Made by a program: the position numbers and the translations under genes. Shown here piece by piece: positions 1 through 6,544 of a stretch of DNA of 15,420 bases (within the stretch, counting starts at the first letter, position 1; every line of letters starts with the position of its first letter). Below the pieces are notes generated by a model that saw only the letters and a list, made by a program, of their open reading frames with translations, was not told the origin of the DNA and made no database searches. The DNA is from an uncultured Ilumatobacter sp. (GTDB lineage: Bacteria; Actinomycetota; Acidimicrobiia; Acidimicrobiales; Ilumatobacteraceae): contig CALCXK010000012.1 in assembly GCA_937905835.1 (NCBI GenBank), positions 1 through 15,420 of the forward strand, read 5' to 3'.

Positions 1-376
1 TGTTGGCCTGACGCCACACGGTTTCGGTCTGCGGCTCGACGCCGGCAACCGAGTCGAAGACGGTGACCGCACCGTCGAGCACACGGAGCGAGCGCTCGAC
101 TTCGATGGTGAAGTCAACGTGGCCCGGGGTGTCGATGATGTTGATGCGGTGGTTGTCCCACACGCAGGTGGTGGCAGCAGAGGTGATGGTGATACCACGC
201 TCTTGCTCCTGGGCCATATGGTCCATGGTCGCTGCGCCGTCGTGCACTTCACCGATCTTGTAGCTCTTGCCGGTGTAGTAGAGGATGCGTTCGGTCGTGG
301 TGGTCTTACCGGCATCGATGTGCGCCATGATCCCGATGTTTCGGGTGCGCTCCAGGGGAAACTCTCGCGTGGCCAT
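1..376 (-). CDS. fusA: Elongation factor G, N-terminal part (gene runs off the left edge)
   Basis: EF-G is the GTPase that moves tRNAs and mRNA through the ribosome after each peptide bond and also helps recycle ribosomes. Only the first 125 codons are present. The visible part is the start of the G domain: the P-loop AHIDAGKT at residues 18-25, the switch I motif RGITI at 60-64 and the switch II motif DTPGH at 82-86, all intact. The ATG at 376 gives MATREFPLERTRNIGI, the usual EF-G beginning. The ribosome binding site is weak (GAAG-type purines only). It lies downstream of the CBS-domain gene with a 278-nt gap holding a candidate promoter and an inverted repeat, so it is probably transcribed separately from rpsL-rpsG, unlike the classical str operon. 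Identification is certain; regulation is inferred. Confidence 0.97.
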   Translation of the reverse strand, partial: MATREFPLERTRNIGIMAHIDAGKTTTTERILYYTGKSYKIGEVHDGAATMDHMAQEQERGITITSAATTCVWDNHRINIIDTPGHVDFTIEVERSLRVLDGAVTVFDSVAGVEPQTETVWRQAN

Positions 377-460
377 CTTCTACTTCACTTCCATCTCAAA
401 GGGCGTCGTCACGCAGGTAACCGGCAGATTCCGGAGCTGCGTATTCGGGGGGTGTGCAAT

Positions 461-480
461 CTTGTGCATGCGTGCACAAG
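461..480. repeat. Perfect 8-bp inverted repeat upstream of fusA
   Basis: CTTGTGCA and TGCACAAG are separated by 4 nt (TGCG). The repeat lies 85-104 nt before the fusA start and directly downstream of the best -10 candidate for fusA. That position suits either an operator at the transcription start or a small leader hairpin. The structure is seen; the role is inferred. Confidence 0.5.
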
Positions 481-487
481 GCAATGA

Positions 488-514
488 AGTGTACCGGTCG
501 AAATCCAACCGCAA
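488..514 (-). promoter_or_regulatory. Candidate fusA promoter
   Basis: On the minus strand TTGCGG (514-509) and TACACT (493-488) are 15 nt apart. The -10 box is fair, but the -35 box is weak and the spacing short. Transcription would begin near 480, at the edge of the 461-480 inverted repeat. The case rests mainly on the need for a fusA promoter in this gap. Confidence 0.3.
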
Positions 515-584
515 CACGCGTTTACCCGGTGTTCCGCAGTCCTGGCTCAGCCGGAAATGGCCCGGCCCGGCCCGACCCGAAATG

Positions 585-622
585 GAGACCGTTTCTCGCC
601 GCTGACGACGCGCAGCGGTCTC
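585..622 (-). terminator. Possible terminator after the CBS-domain gene
   Basis: On the minus strand GAGAC pairs with GTCTC and inside it CGCTG pairs with CAGCG, giving an imperfect bulged hairpin that starts 33 nt after the CBS-gene stop. It is followed by CATTTCGGG, so there is no real U-tract. It may be a weak or Rho-assisted terminator. Confidence 0.35.
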
Positions 623-654
623 AGTGTTGGAAAATCAGCGGCAAAGGGATCGGG

Positions 655-1092
655 TTAGACACGACCTTCGATGTAGTCGTGGAGTTGGCTGTTCTCGCTC
701 TCCAGTTCGCCGAGGCGGTACTTGACGACATCGCCGATGCTAATGATGCCCGCCATCGACCCGTCAGCTTCGAGTACGGGAAGGTGGCGGATGCGGCGGT
801 CGGTCATCGCCTTCATCAGCACATCGATCGTGTCGGCAGGTTGGCACGTGATGACGTTGCTCGACATGGCCGATCCAACCGTGAGGTGCAACGTATCGTC
901 GCCGTGGGTTGCAATCGAGCGGACCACGTCTCGTTCAGACAGGATGCCGGCGATCGTCGTGCGATCGTCGCTCACCACCAGCGCACCGACGCCGTGGTCC
1001 CGAAGCGAACTGACCGCATCAGACAGCGTGGCTGTGGACGCAATCGTGGCGACCGCGTTCCCCTTGACCGACAGGATGGATTGCACGTTCAT
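655..1092 (-). CDS. Small protein with two CBS domains
   Basis: The predicted 145-residue soluble protein consists of a CBS pair (Bateman module) and little else. CBS1 spans about residues 5-60 and ends in LSERDVVRSI; CBS2 spans about 73-127 and ends in IISIGDVVKYRL. A short, probably helical tail follows (LGELESENSQLHDYI). CBS pairs usually bind adenosine nucleotides and act as energy or redox sensors; stand-alone pairs are common in actinobacteria and their targets are mostly unknown. I prefer the ATG at 1092 because AAAGGGGA lies 7 nt upstream; an in-frame ATG at 1152 would add 20 unconserved-looking residues. The gene sits between the rpsG terminator and fusA, an unusual place. A role in sensing nucleotides near the translation operon is speculation from position only. 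Confidence 0.9.
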   Translation of the reverse strand: MNVQSILSVKGNAVATIASTATLSDAVSSLRDHGVGALVVSDDRTTIAGILSERDVVRSIATHGDDTLHLTVGSAMSSNVITCQPADTIDVLMKAMTDRRIRHLPVLEADGSMAGIISIGDVVKYRLGELESENSQLHDYIEGRV

Positions 1093-1174
1093 CGAGTTCC
1101 CCTTTGCGTCTGAATCAACCTGAAGAGAACCTAGTGCACTCGTGAAGCGCACGCATCAGCACCGGAAAACGACA

Positions 1175-1209
1175 AAAGCCCCGAAGCCTGATGAAGGCTT
1201 CGGGGCTTT
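1175..1209 (-). terminator. Intrinsic terminator after rpsG
   Basis: A perfect 15-bp stem (AAAGCCCCGAAGCCT with its complement) encloses a 5-nt loop 14 nt after the rpsG stop. On the minus strand it is followed by TTGTCGTTTT, a broken U-tract. It should end the rpsL-rpsG message before the CBS-domain gene. Confidence 0.85.
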
Positions 1210-1222
1210 CATGCAATTCGGA

Positions 1223-1699
1223 TTACCAGCGGTAGTGAGCGAACGCCTTGTTCGACTCAGCCATCTTCTGGATGTCGTCGCGACGCTTCATCGCTGCACC
1301 GAGGCCGGTGGACGCATCCATAATCTCGTTGGCGAGGCACTCGGACATCGTCTTTTCGCGGCGGGACCGAGCGAAGTCGACGAGCCAGCGAATGGCCAAT
1401 GTGGTCGAACGGCGCGGGCGCACTTCGACGGGCACCTGGTATGTGGCGCCACCAACGCGGCGACTACGCACCTCGAGTGGCGGCTTCAGGTTGTCGATGG
1501 CACGCTTGACAGTGTCGATCGCCAGTTCGTCGCCTTCGAGGCGAGACTGAACAATGATCATTGCGTCGTAAACGATTTTTTCAGCGATCGTCCGCTTGCC
1601 ATGCAGCATGACCTTATTGATCAACTGCGTGACGACGACGCTCTTGTAGATGGGATCCGCAACAAGTTCGCGGCGGGGAGCGGGACCTTTACGAGGCAT
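1223..1699 (-). CDS. rpsG: 30S ribosomal protein S7
   Basis: S7 nucleates assembly of the head of the 30S subunit by binding the 3' major domain of 16S rRNA and lines the E site. The predicted protein is 158 residues, in the normal bacterial range of about 155-160, and begins MPRKGPAPRRELVADPIY. The RNA-binding segment with VGGATYQVPVEV and the C-terminal SNKAFAHYRW are typical. The ATG at 1699 is 8 nt after the rpsL stop, so translation is probably coupled; a separate ribosome binding site is poor (GAAGGA lies too far upstream). In E. coli S7 represses its own operon from the rpsL-rpsG junction. The junction here is only 8 nt, so that mechanism is not evident. A strong terminator follows. 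Confidence 0.98.
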   Translation of the reverse strand: MPRKGPAPRRELVADPIYKSVVVTQLINKVMLHGKRTIAEKIVYDAMIIVQSRLEGDELAIDTVKRAIDNLKPPLEVRSRRVGGATYQVPVEVRPRRSTTLAIRWLVDFARSRREKTMSECLANEIMDASTGLGAAMKRRDDIQKMAESNKAFAHYRW

Positions 1700-1707
1700 C
1701 GTTCAGC

Positions 1708-2079
1708 CTACTTTTCCTTCTTCGCGCCGTAACGGCTGCGGGACTGCTTGCGGTTCTTGACGCCAACGGCATCGAGCGCGCCGCGGATGATCTTGTAACG
1801 GACGCCGGGTAGGTCGCGGACACGACCGCCACGGACGAGCACGATCGAGTGCTCCTGCAGGTTGTGGCCCTCACCCGGGATGTAGGCCGTGACTTCGATA
1901 CCGGAGTTCAGACGCACGCGTGCGACCTTGCGAAGTGCCGAGTTCGGCTTCTTCGGTGTGGTCGTGTACACGCGAGTGCAGACGCCACGACGCTGGGGGG
2001 AGCCTTTGAGGGCCGGCGTCTTCGACTTGGTGACTTTGGAAGTTCGTCCTTGACGGACGAGCTGTTGGATTGTTGGCAC
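1708..2079 (-). CDS. rpsL: 30S ribosomal protein S12
   Basis: S12 sits at the decoding centre of the 30S subunit and controls reading accuracy; it is the classic streptomycin-resistance locus. The protein is 123 residues, normal for the family. I chose the GTG at 2079 because it gives the standard PTIQQLVRQGR start and has GAGG 8 nt upstream; the frame stays open further upstream, but that part does not resemble S12. TPKKPNSALRK is intact, so Lys43 is kept. Asp89, the site methylthiolated by RimO in other bacteria, is present. Residue 88, usually Lys, is Arg here (codon CGC at 1818-1816). It is first in a two-gene unit with rpsG and is separated from rpoC by a strong hairpin and about 450 nt. 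Confidence 0.98.
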   Translation of the reverse strand: MPTIQQLVRQGRTSKVTKSKTPALKGSPQRRGVCTRVYTTTPKKPNSALRKVARVRLNSGIEVTAYIPGEGHNLQEHSIVLVRGGRVRDLPGVRYKIIRGALDAVGVKNRKQSRSRYGAKKEK

Positions 2080-2470
2080 GAATGGAACCTCGTTCGTCTG
2101 GACTGACCGTTCGCACCGATGGATACGACGGCATGTGGTGGGTTGGCCGGGACCACGAACGTGGCCGACCGCCGTACACCGAATGTCAGAAGACACTCGA
2201 TGAGAGGACCGTGCAATGCTAGGTGCATCGCGTTGATCGCGCAACGCGGTCGCCGCCCGCCTTTCGGTGTCCCTGGCATGAGCAGCACACGAGCGAGGCG
2301 CGGAGCGGCGAGCGTCGGACCCCATCGACCGCTGCACTGGTGAGCGCTGCAAAACGGACAGGCCGATCACGCCTCCGACTCCGCCCACCATGTTCTTCAC
2401 GGTGCTGGCCGCCGCTCTCGACCGAGCAGCCGGTCACCAACGCGATATCAATCTGACCCAGAACGCGCAA
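2080..2470. other. Gene-free leader region between the rpoC hairpin and rpsL
   Basis: I see no convincing gene here on either strand: the open frames are extensions or shadows without family resemblance or ribosome binding sites. It holds a weak promoter candidate for rpsL, an inverted repeat at 2229-2248 and the rpsL ribosome binding site (GAGG, 2091-2088). It most likely serves as the promoter and 5' leader of rpsL-rpsG. Confidence 0.55.
2216..2244 (-). promoter_or_regulatory. Candidate rpsL-rpsG promoter
   Basis: On the minus strand TTGCGC (2244-2239) and TAGCAT (2221-2216) are 17 nt apart, predicting a start near 2209 and a leader of about 130 nt. Both boxes are partial matches. The -35 box lies inside a 7-bp inverted repeat (CGCGTTG/CAACGCG, 2229-2248). 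Confidence 0.35.
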
Positions 2471-2507
2471 CGGCCCGGGCCGTCTCACAAGGAGACGACC
2501 CGGGCCG
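2471..2507 (-). terminator. Strong hairpin after rpoC
   Basis: A 16-bp GC-rich stem with one G-U wobble on the minus-strand RNA encloses a 5-nt loop and begins 21 nt after the rpoC stop. The opposite-strand RNA would instead have a C-A mismatch, which fits a structure working for the rpoC message. It is followed by TTGCGCGTTCT, not a clean U-tract. It probably ends or stabilises the rpoB-rpoC transcript. Confidence 0.7.
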
Positions 2508-2527
2508 CAGTGCAATTCAGTCGGTGG

Positions 2528-5500
2528 TCAGCCGATCGGCTCGGTGGCCTTGGCCGCGTCGTACGAACCATGCAGGTTCGCGAGGAACGCTGCGGGATCT
2601 TCCACACCATCGTCGCTCGAGTAGAACGTCATCGGCTCGTAGTCCGGTGCTTCGATACCGAACTCGCGGTACTTCGGCATACCTGTGCCAGCTGGAATCA
2701 GCTTGCCGAGAATGATGTTCTCCTTGAGGCCAATGAGGTGGTCGGCGCGGCCATCGATGGCAGCCTCGGTGAGCACACGAGTGGTCTCCTGGAACGAGGC
2801 AGCCGACAGCCACGACTCGGTTGCCAACGATGCCTTGGTGATGCCCATCAGCTCCGGACGGCCTTCGGCCGGACGCAGCGACTCTTCGACCATGCGACGG
2901 TTCGTGTCGCGGAAGCGCTTGGAGTCGACACGCTCGCCTGGCAGGAAGCCTGAGCCGCCCGGCTCCTGGACGCCGATGCGACGCGTCATCTGACGCACGA
3001 TGAGCTCGATGTGCTTGTCATGGATCGACACGCCCTGGTCGCGGTAGACACGCTGGACTTCCTCGACCAAGTAGAGCTGGGTCTCGCGGATGCCCTTGAT
3101 CTCCATGATCTCCTTCGGATCGAAGGGACCATCGACAAGCGGATCGCCGGCCTTCACCGACTGGCCATCTACCACGATCGGGCGGGCACCGAGCGGCAGA
3201 ACCACTTCGTGCTCTTCGCCGGCGTCGTCAATGACGACAACAGGAATGCCCTTGCCCTCGTCTTCACGAAGGTGGAGGATGCCAGTTGCCTTGGCCAGAC
3301 GGGCCGAGCCCTTCGGCGTACGAGCTTCGAAGAGTTCGACAACGCGGGGCAGACCGCCAGCGATGTCCTTACCTGCAACACCACCGGTGTGGAAGGTCCG
3401 CATCGTCAGCTGAGTACCGGGCTCACCGATCGACTGAGCTGCGATGACGCCAACGGCCTCACCAAGTTCAATCATCTTGCCGGTGGCCAGCGAGCGGCCG
3501 TAGCACAGGGCGCACACACCGAGCTCGGCGTCGCACGTGAGCACCGAACGCACACGGATCCGTGTGATGTCCTTGTCCTCACGGAGTGCTTCCATCTCCT
3601 CGTCGCCGACAATTGTGTTGCGTGGCAGAACCTTGCGGCCGTCTTCCATTGCCTTCGCAAGGTTGGTGTCTTGCAGCAGCGCACGACCATAGAGCTTGGT
3701 CTCGATGTAGGAACGGACGTTGGCCGTGTCCGGCGTGACGTTCTCGATCCACACGCCGAGAGTCGAGCCGCAGTCGTCTTCGCGGACGATGAGCTCCTGA
3801 GCAACGTCGACGAGGCGACGAGTCAGGTAACCCGAGTCAGCGGTACGGAGTGCGGTGTCGACCAGACCCTTACGGGCGCCAGGGGTAGCAATGAAGTACT
3901 CGAGGGTTTCGAGGCCCTCACGGAAGTTCGACTTGATCGGGCGAGGAATCATGTCACCACGCGGGTTGGCAACCAGCCCGCGCATGCCAGCAATCTGACG
4001 CATCTGCGTCATGTTGCCTCGGGCGCCCGAGCCGACCATCATGTCGATCGGGTTGAACTTGGCTTCCTTGAACTCGCGTTCCATCTCGGCTTGCACCTCG
4101 GCGGTGGCGTCGGTCCAGATGCGCACTTCCTGCTGACGGCGCTCACCGTCGGTAATGATGCCACGACGGAACTGCGTCTCGACCTTGTCGGCCTGGAGCT
4201 CGTACTCCTCCATCATTGCCTTCTTGGCCTTCGGAGTCCGCACGTCGTCAATTGACACCGTGATGCCGGACTGCGAGGCAAAGCGATAGCAGAGGTCCTT
4301 GATGTTGTCCAGAGCGTTGGCCACTTCGGCCTTGCTGTAGTTGTCGGAGAGCTGCTCGACGATGACGCCCATCTCCTTCTTGGTGACAAGGTAGTCGATA
4401 TGACCGAACTTGTCGGGGTACGACTCCTGGATCACTTCGCCGCTGTCAGCGACGCGACGCTGAGGTAACGCCTCTTCAAAGAGGGCGCGACCGGCAGTGG
4501 TCTCGAACGGCACTTCGCCTGGAACACGGACGTTAATCACTGCGTGCAAGTCGAGCGTCTTCTCGTCGTAAGCACGGAGCACTTCCCACAGGTGGCGGAA
4601 TGTGCGGCCTTCGCCCGGAGCCCCAGCAATCGACTCGGTGAGGTAGTAGCCACCGATGATCAGGTCTTGTGACGGCGTGACGATCGGGCGACCCGATGCC
4701 GGCGACAAGATGTTGTTGGCCGACAGCATGAGCACACGAGCTTCGGCACGAGCCTCAGCTGAGAGCGGCACGTGGATGGCCATCTGATCACCGTCGAAGT
4801 CGGCGTTGAACGCCGTACACACGAGCGGATGGATCTGGAGCGCCTTGCCCTCAACCAGCACAGGCTCGAACGCCTGAATGCCAAGACGGTGCAGCGTGGG
4901 CGCGCGGTTCAGCAGCACTGGATGCTCTTGAATGACGTCTTCGAGGACATCCCAAACCTGCGGGCGGCGACGCTCGACCATGCGCTTGGCGGTCTTAATG
5001 TTCTGTGCCAGCTCAAGGTCAACAAGGCGCTTCATGACGAACGGCTTAAACAGCTCGAGCGCCATCAGCTTCGGCAGACCGCACTGATGTAGGCGCAGCG
5101 TCGGGCCGGCCACGATGACCGAACGGCCCGAGTAGTCGACGCGCTTGCCGAGGAGGTTCTGACGGAAACGACCCTGCTTGCCCTTCAACATGTCGGACAG
5201 CGACTTGAGCGGGCGGTTGCCCGGGCCGGTGACTGGACGGCCACGACGGCCGTTGTCGAAGAGTGCATCGACTGCTTCTTGCAGCATGCGCTTCTCGTTG
5301 TTGACGATGATCTCCGGTGCACCGAGGTTGAGCAGACGCTCCAGACGGTTGTTGCGGTTGATCACACGACGGTAGAGATCGTTGAGGTCGGATGTCGCGA
5401 AGCGGCCACCGTCGAGCTGCACCATCGGGCGCAGCTCCGGCGGGATAACCGGGACCACGTCAAGGATCATGGCCATCGGATCGTTTTCGCGACGACCGTT

Positions 5501-6463
5501 CTCATCGCGACGGTTGAATGAAGCAACAATCTTCAGGCGCTTGATGGCCTTCTGCTTGCGCTGGGCGCTGAGCGGCTTACGGCCGGAGTCGCCGACGTCA
5601 ATGGCTTCGCGGAGCTTGATCTCTTCTTCGTCGAAGTCGATCCGATTGATGAGCTGCTTGATGGCTTCGGCACCGGTGCCGCCTTCGAAGTACTCGCCGT
5701 ACTTGTCGCGCATTTCACGCCACAACATCTCGTCTTCGATGATCTTGCGAGAGTGGACGCTCTTGAACTCATCCCATGTCCGCGCGACGAGATCGAGCTC
5801 GATGGCGTACCGCTCGCGAATGCCTTCGAGTTCCTTGTCCCCTTCACGCTGCAGCTTCTTGAGATCGGCAGGCTTGGCGCCTTCTTTCTCAGCAGCAACC
5901 ACGGCCTCTTCGAGTTCCTTGAACCGACGATCAATGGCGATCTCGAGTTCCTTGTTGATGGCCTCGATCTCTTCGAGGTACTCGGCCTCGAGGCTCGGCA
6001 GTGCTTCGTGGCGGCCGTCTTCGTCAACCCAGCTGACGAGGTGCGCAGCGAAGTAGATGACCTTTTCGAGCATCTTCGCCTTGAGTTCTTCCTTCGGCTC
6101 GATGCCGGCGAGGAGGTAGGCAAGCCACGAGCGGGTACCGCGGAGGTACCAGATGTGCACGGCCGGTGCGGCCAATTCGATGTGGCCCATACGATCACGG
6201 CGGACCTTCGAGCGTGTGACCTCGACGCCACAGCGCTCGCAGATGATGCCCTTGAAGCGAACGCGCTTGTACTTGCCGCAGTAACACTCCCAGTCACGAG
6301 TCGGTCCGAAGATCTTCTCGCAGAACAGGCCGTCCTTCTCGGGACGGAGCGTGCGATAGTTAATCGTCTCGGGCTTCTTCACTTCACCGTGTGACCAGTT
6401 ACGAATTTGGTCTGCCTCAGCGAGGCCGATTTTCAGTTGGTCGAACATATTGACGTCGAGCAT
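2528..6463 (-). CDS. rpoC: DNA-directed RNA polymerase subunit beta'
   Basis: Beta' forms half of the RNA polymerase active-site cleft and holds the catalytic magnesium. The predicted protein is 1311 residues, close to the mycobacterial length. The N-terminal zinc site is complete (Cys60, Cys62, Cys75, Cys78). A charged, helical insertion rich in Glu, Lys and Ala follows at about residues 130-230, as in actinobacterial beta'. The catalytic NADFDGD motif is at 553-559 with Asp555, 557 and 559. The trigger-loop region SIGEPGTQLTMRTFHTGG and the second zinc site (a distal Cys plus CDAELGVCALC) are intact. The start MLDVNMFDQL is typical and has AAAGGGA about 7 nt upstream. It lies 80 nt after rpoB, with a perfect hairpin in the gap, and is presumably co-transcribed with rpoB. 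I see no truncation or frameshift. Confidence 0.99.
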   Translation of the reverse strand: MLDVNMFDQLKIGLAEADQIRNWSHGEVKKPETINYRTLRPEKDGLFCEKIFGPTRDWECYCGKYKRVRFKGIICERCGVEVTRSKVRRDRMGHIELAAPAVHIWYLRGTRSWLAYLLAGIEPKEELKAKMLEKVIYFAAHLVSWVDEDGRHEALPSLEAEYLEEIEAINKELEIAIDRRFKELEEAVVAAEKEGAKPADLKKLQREGDKELEGIRERYAIELDLVARTWDEFKSVHSRKIIEDEMLWREMRDKYGEYFEGGTGAEAIKQLINRIDFDEEEIKLREAIDVGDSGRKPLSAQRKQKAIKRLKIVASFNRRDENGRRENDPMAMILDVVPVIPPELRPMVQLDGGRFATSDLNDLYRRVINRNNRLERLLNLGAPEIIVNNEKRMLQEAVDALFDNGRRGRPVTGPGNRPLKSLSDMLKGKQGRFRQNLLGKRVDYSGRSVIVAGPTLRLHQCGLPKLMALELFKPFVMKRLVDLELAQNIKTAKRMVERRRPQVWDVLEDVIQEHPVLLNRAPTLHRLGIQAFEPVLVEGKALQIHPLVCTAFNADFDGDQMAIHVPLSAEARAEARVLMLSANNILSPASGRPIVTPSQDLIIGGYYLTESIAGAPGEGRTFRHLWEVLRAYDEKTLDLHAVINVRVPGEVPFETTAGRALFEEALPQRRVADSGEVIQESYPDKFGHIDYLVTKKEMGVIVEQLSDNYSKAEVANALDNIKDLCYRFASQSGITVSIDDVRTPKAKKAMMEEYELQADKVETQFRRGIITDGERRQQEVRIWTDATAEVQAEMEREFKEAKFNPIDMMVGSGARGNMTQMRQIAGMRGLVANPRGDMIPRPIKSNFREGLETLEYFIATPGARKGLVDTALRTADSGYLTRRLVDVAQELIVREDDCGSTLGVWIENVTPDTANVRSYIETKLYGRALLQDTNLAKAMEDGRKVLPRNTIVGDEEMEALREDKDITRIRVRSVLTCDAELGVCALCYGRSLATGKMIELGEAVGVIAAQSIGEPGTQLTMRTFHTGGVAGKDIAGGLPRVVELFEARTPKGSARLAKATGILHLREDEGKGIPVVVIDDAGEEHEVVLPLGARPIVVDGQSVKAGDPLVDGPFDPKEIMEIKGIRETQLYLVEEVQRVYRDQGVSIHDKHIELIVRQMTRRIGVQEPGGSGFLPGERVDSKRFRDTNRRMVEESLRPAEGRPELMGITKASLATESWLSAASFQETTRVLTEAAIDGRADHLIGLKENIILGKLIPAGTGMPKYREFGIEAPDYEPMTFYSSDDGVEDPAAFLANLHGSYDAAKATEPIG

Positions 6464-6511
6464 GTGGTTTCCCTTTTGTCGGTAGCTCTGGGTGTTCGGG
6501 GTTCATCGCAC

Positions 6512-6544
6512 AGTTTCAGTTGGGGTCTGACCCCAACTGAAACT
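6512..6544. repeat. Perfect 16-bp inverted repeat, GGGGTC hairpin copy A
   Basis: Two 16-nt arms (outer part AGTTTCAGTT, inner part GGGGTC) around one central base form a perfect palindrome in the rpoB-rpoC gap, its first base being the last base of the rpoB stop codon. There is no U-tract after it, so it is unlikely to terminate. It shares its core with hairpins at 11072-11087 and 13102-13134. It could be a REP-like element, an mRNA processing or stability site, or a spacer structure that tunes rpoC expression. Confidence 0.85.

Noticed and set aside
555..576. CCCGG-rich tandem stretch upstream of fusA
   Set aside because: Only three imperfect short units in a GC-rich gap; no repeat array or likely function.
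1093..1152. Longer start for the CBS-domain protein at 1152
   Set aside because: The first 20 residues precede the typical domain start, and the strong AAAGGGGA site stands 7 nt before the ATG at 1092.
2080..2400. N-terminal extension of the rpsL frame up to 2400
   Set aside because: The added 107 residues do not resemble S12. The GTG at 2079 gives the exact family start and has a ribosome binding site at the right distance.
3011..4255. 414-codon plus-strand open frame opposite rpoC
   Set aside because: Shadow of rpoC for the same reason; low-complexity Leu/Asp/Arg/His composition and no family resemblance. The 13688-14593 frame opposite nusG is rejected likewise.
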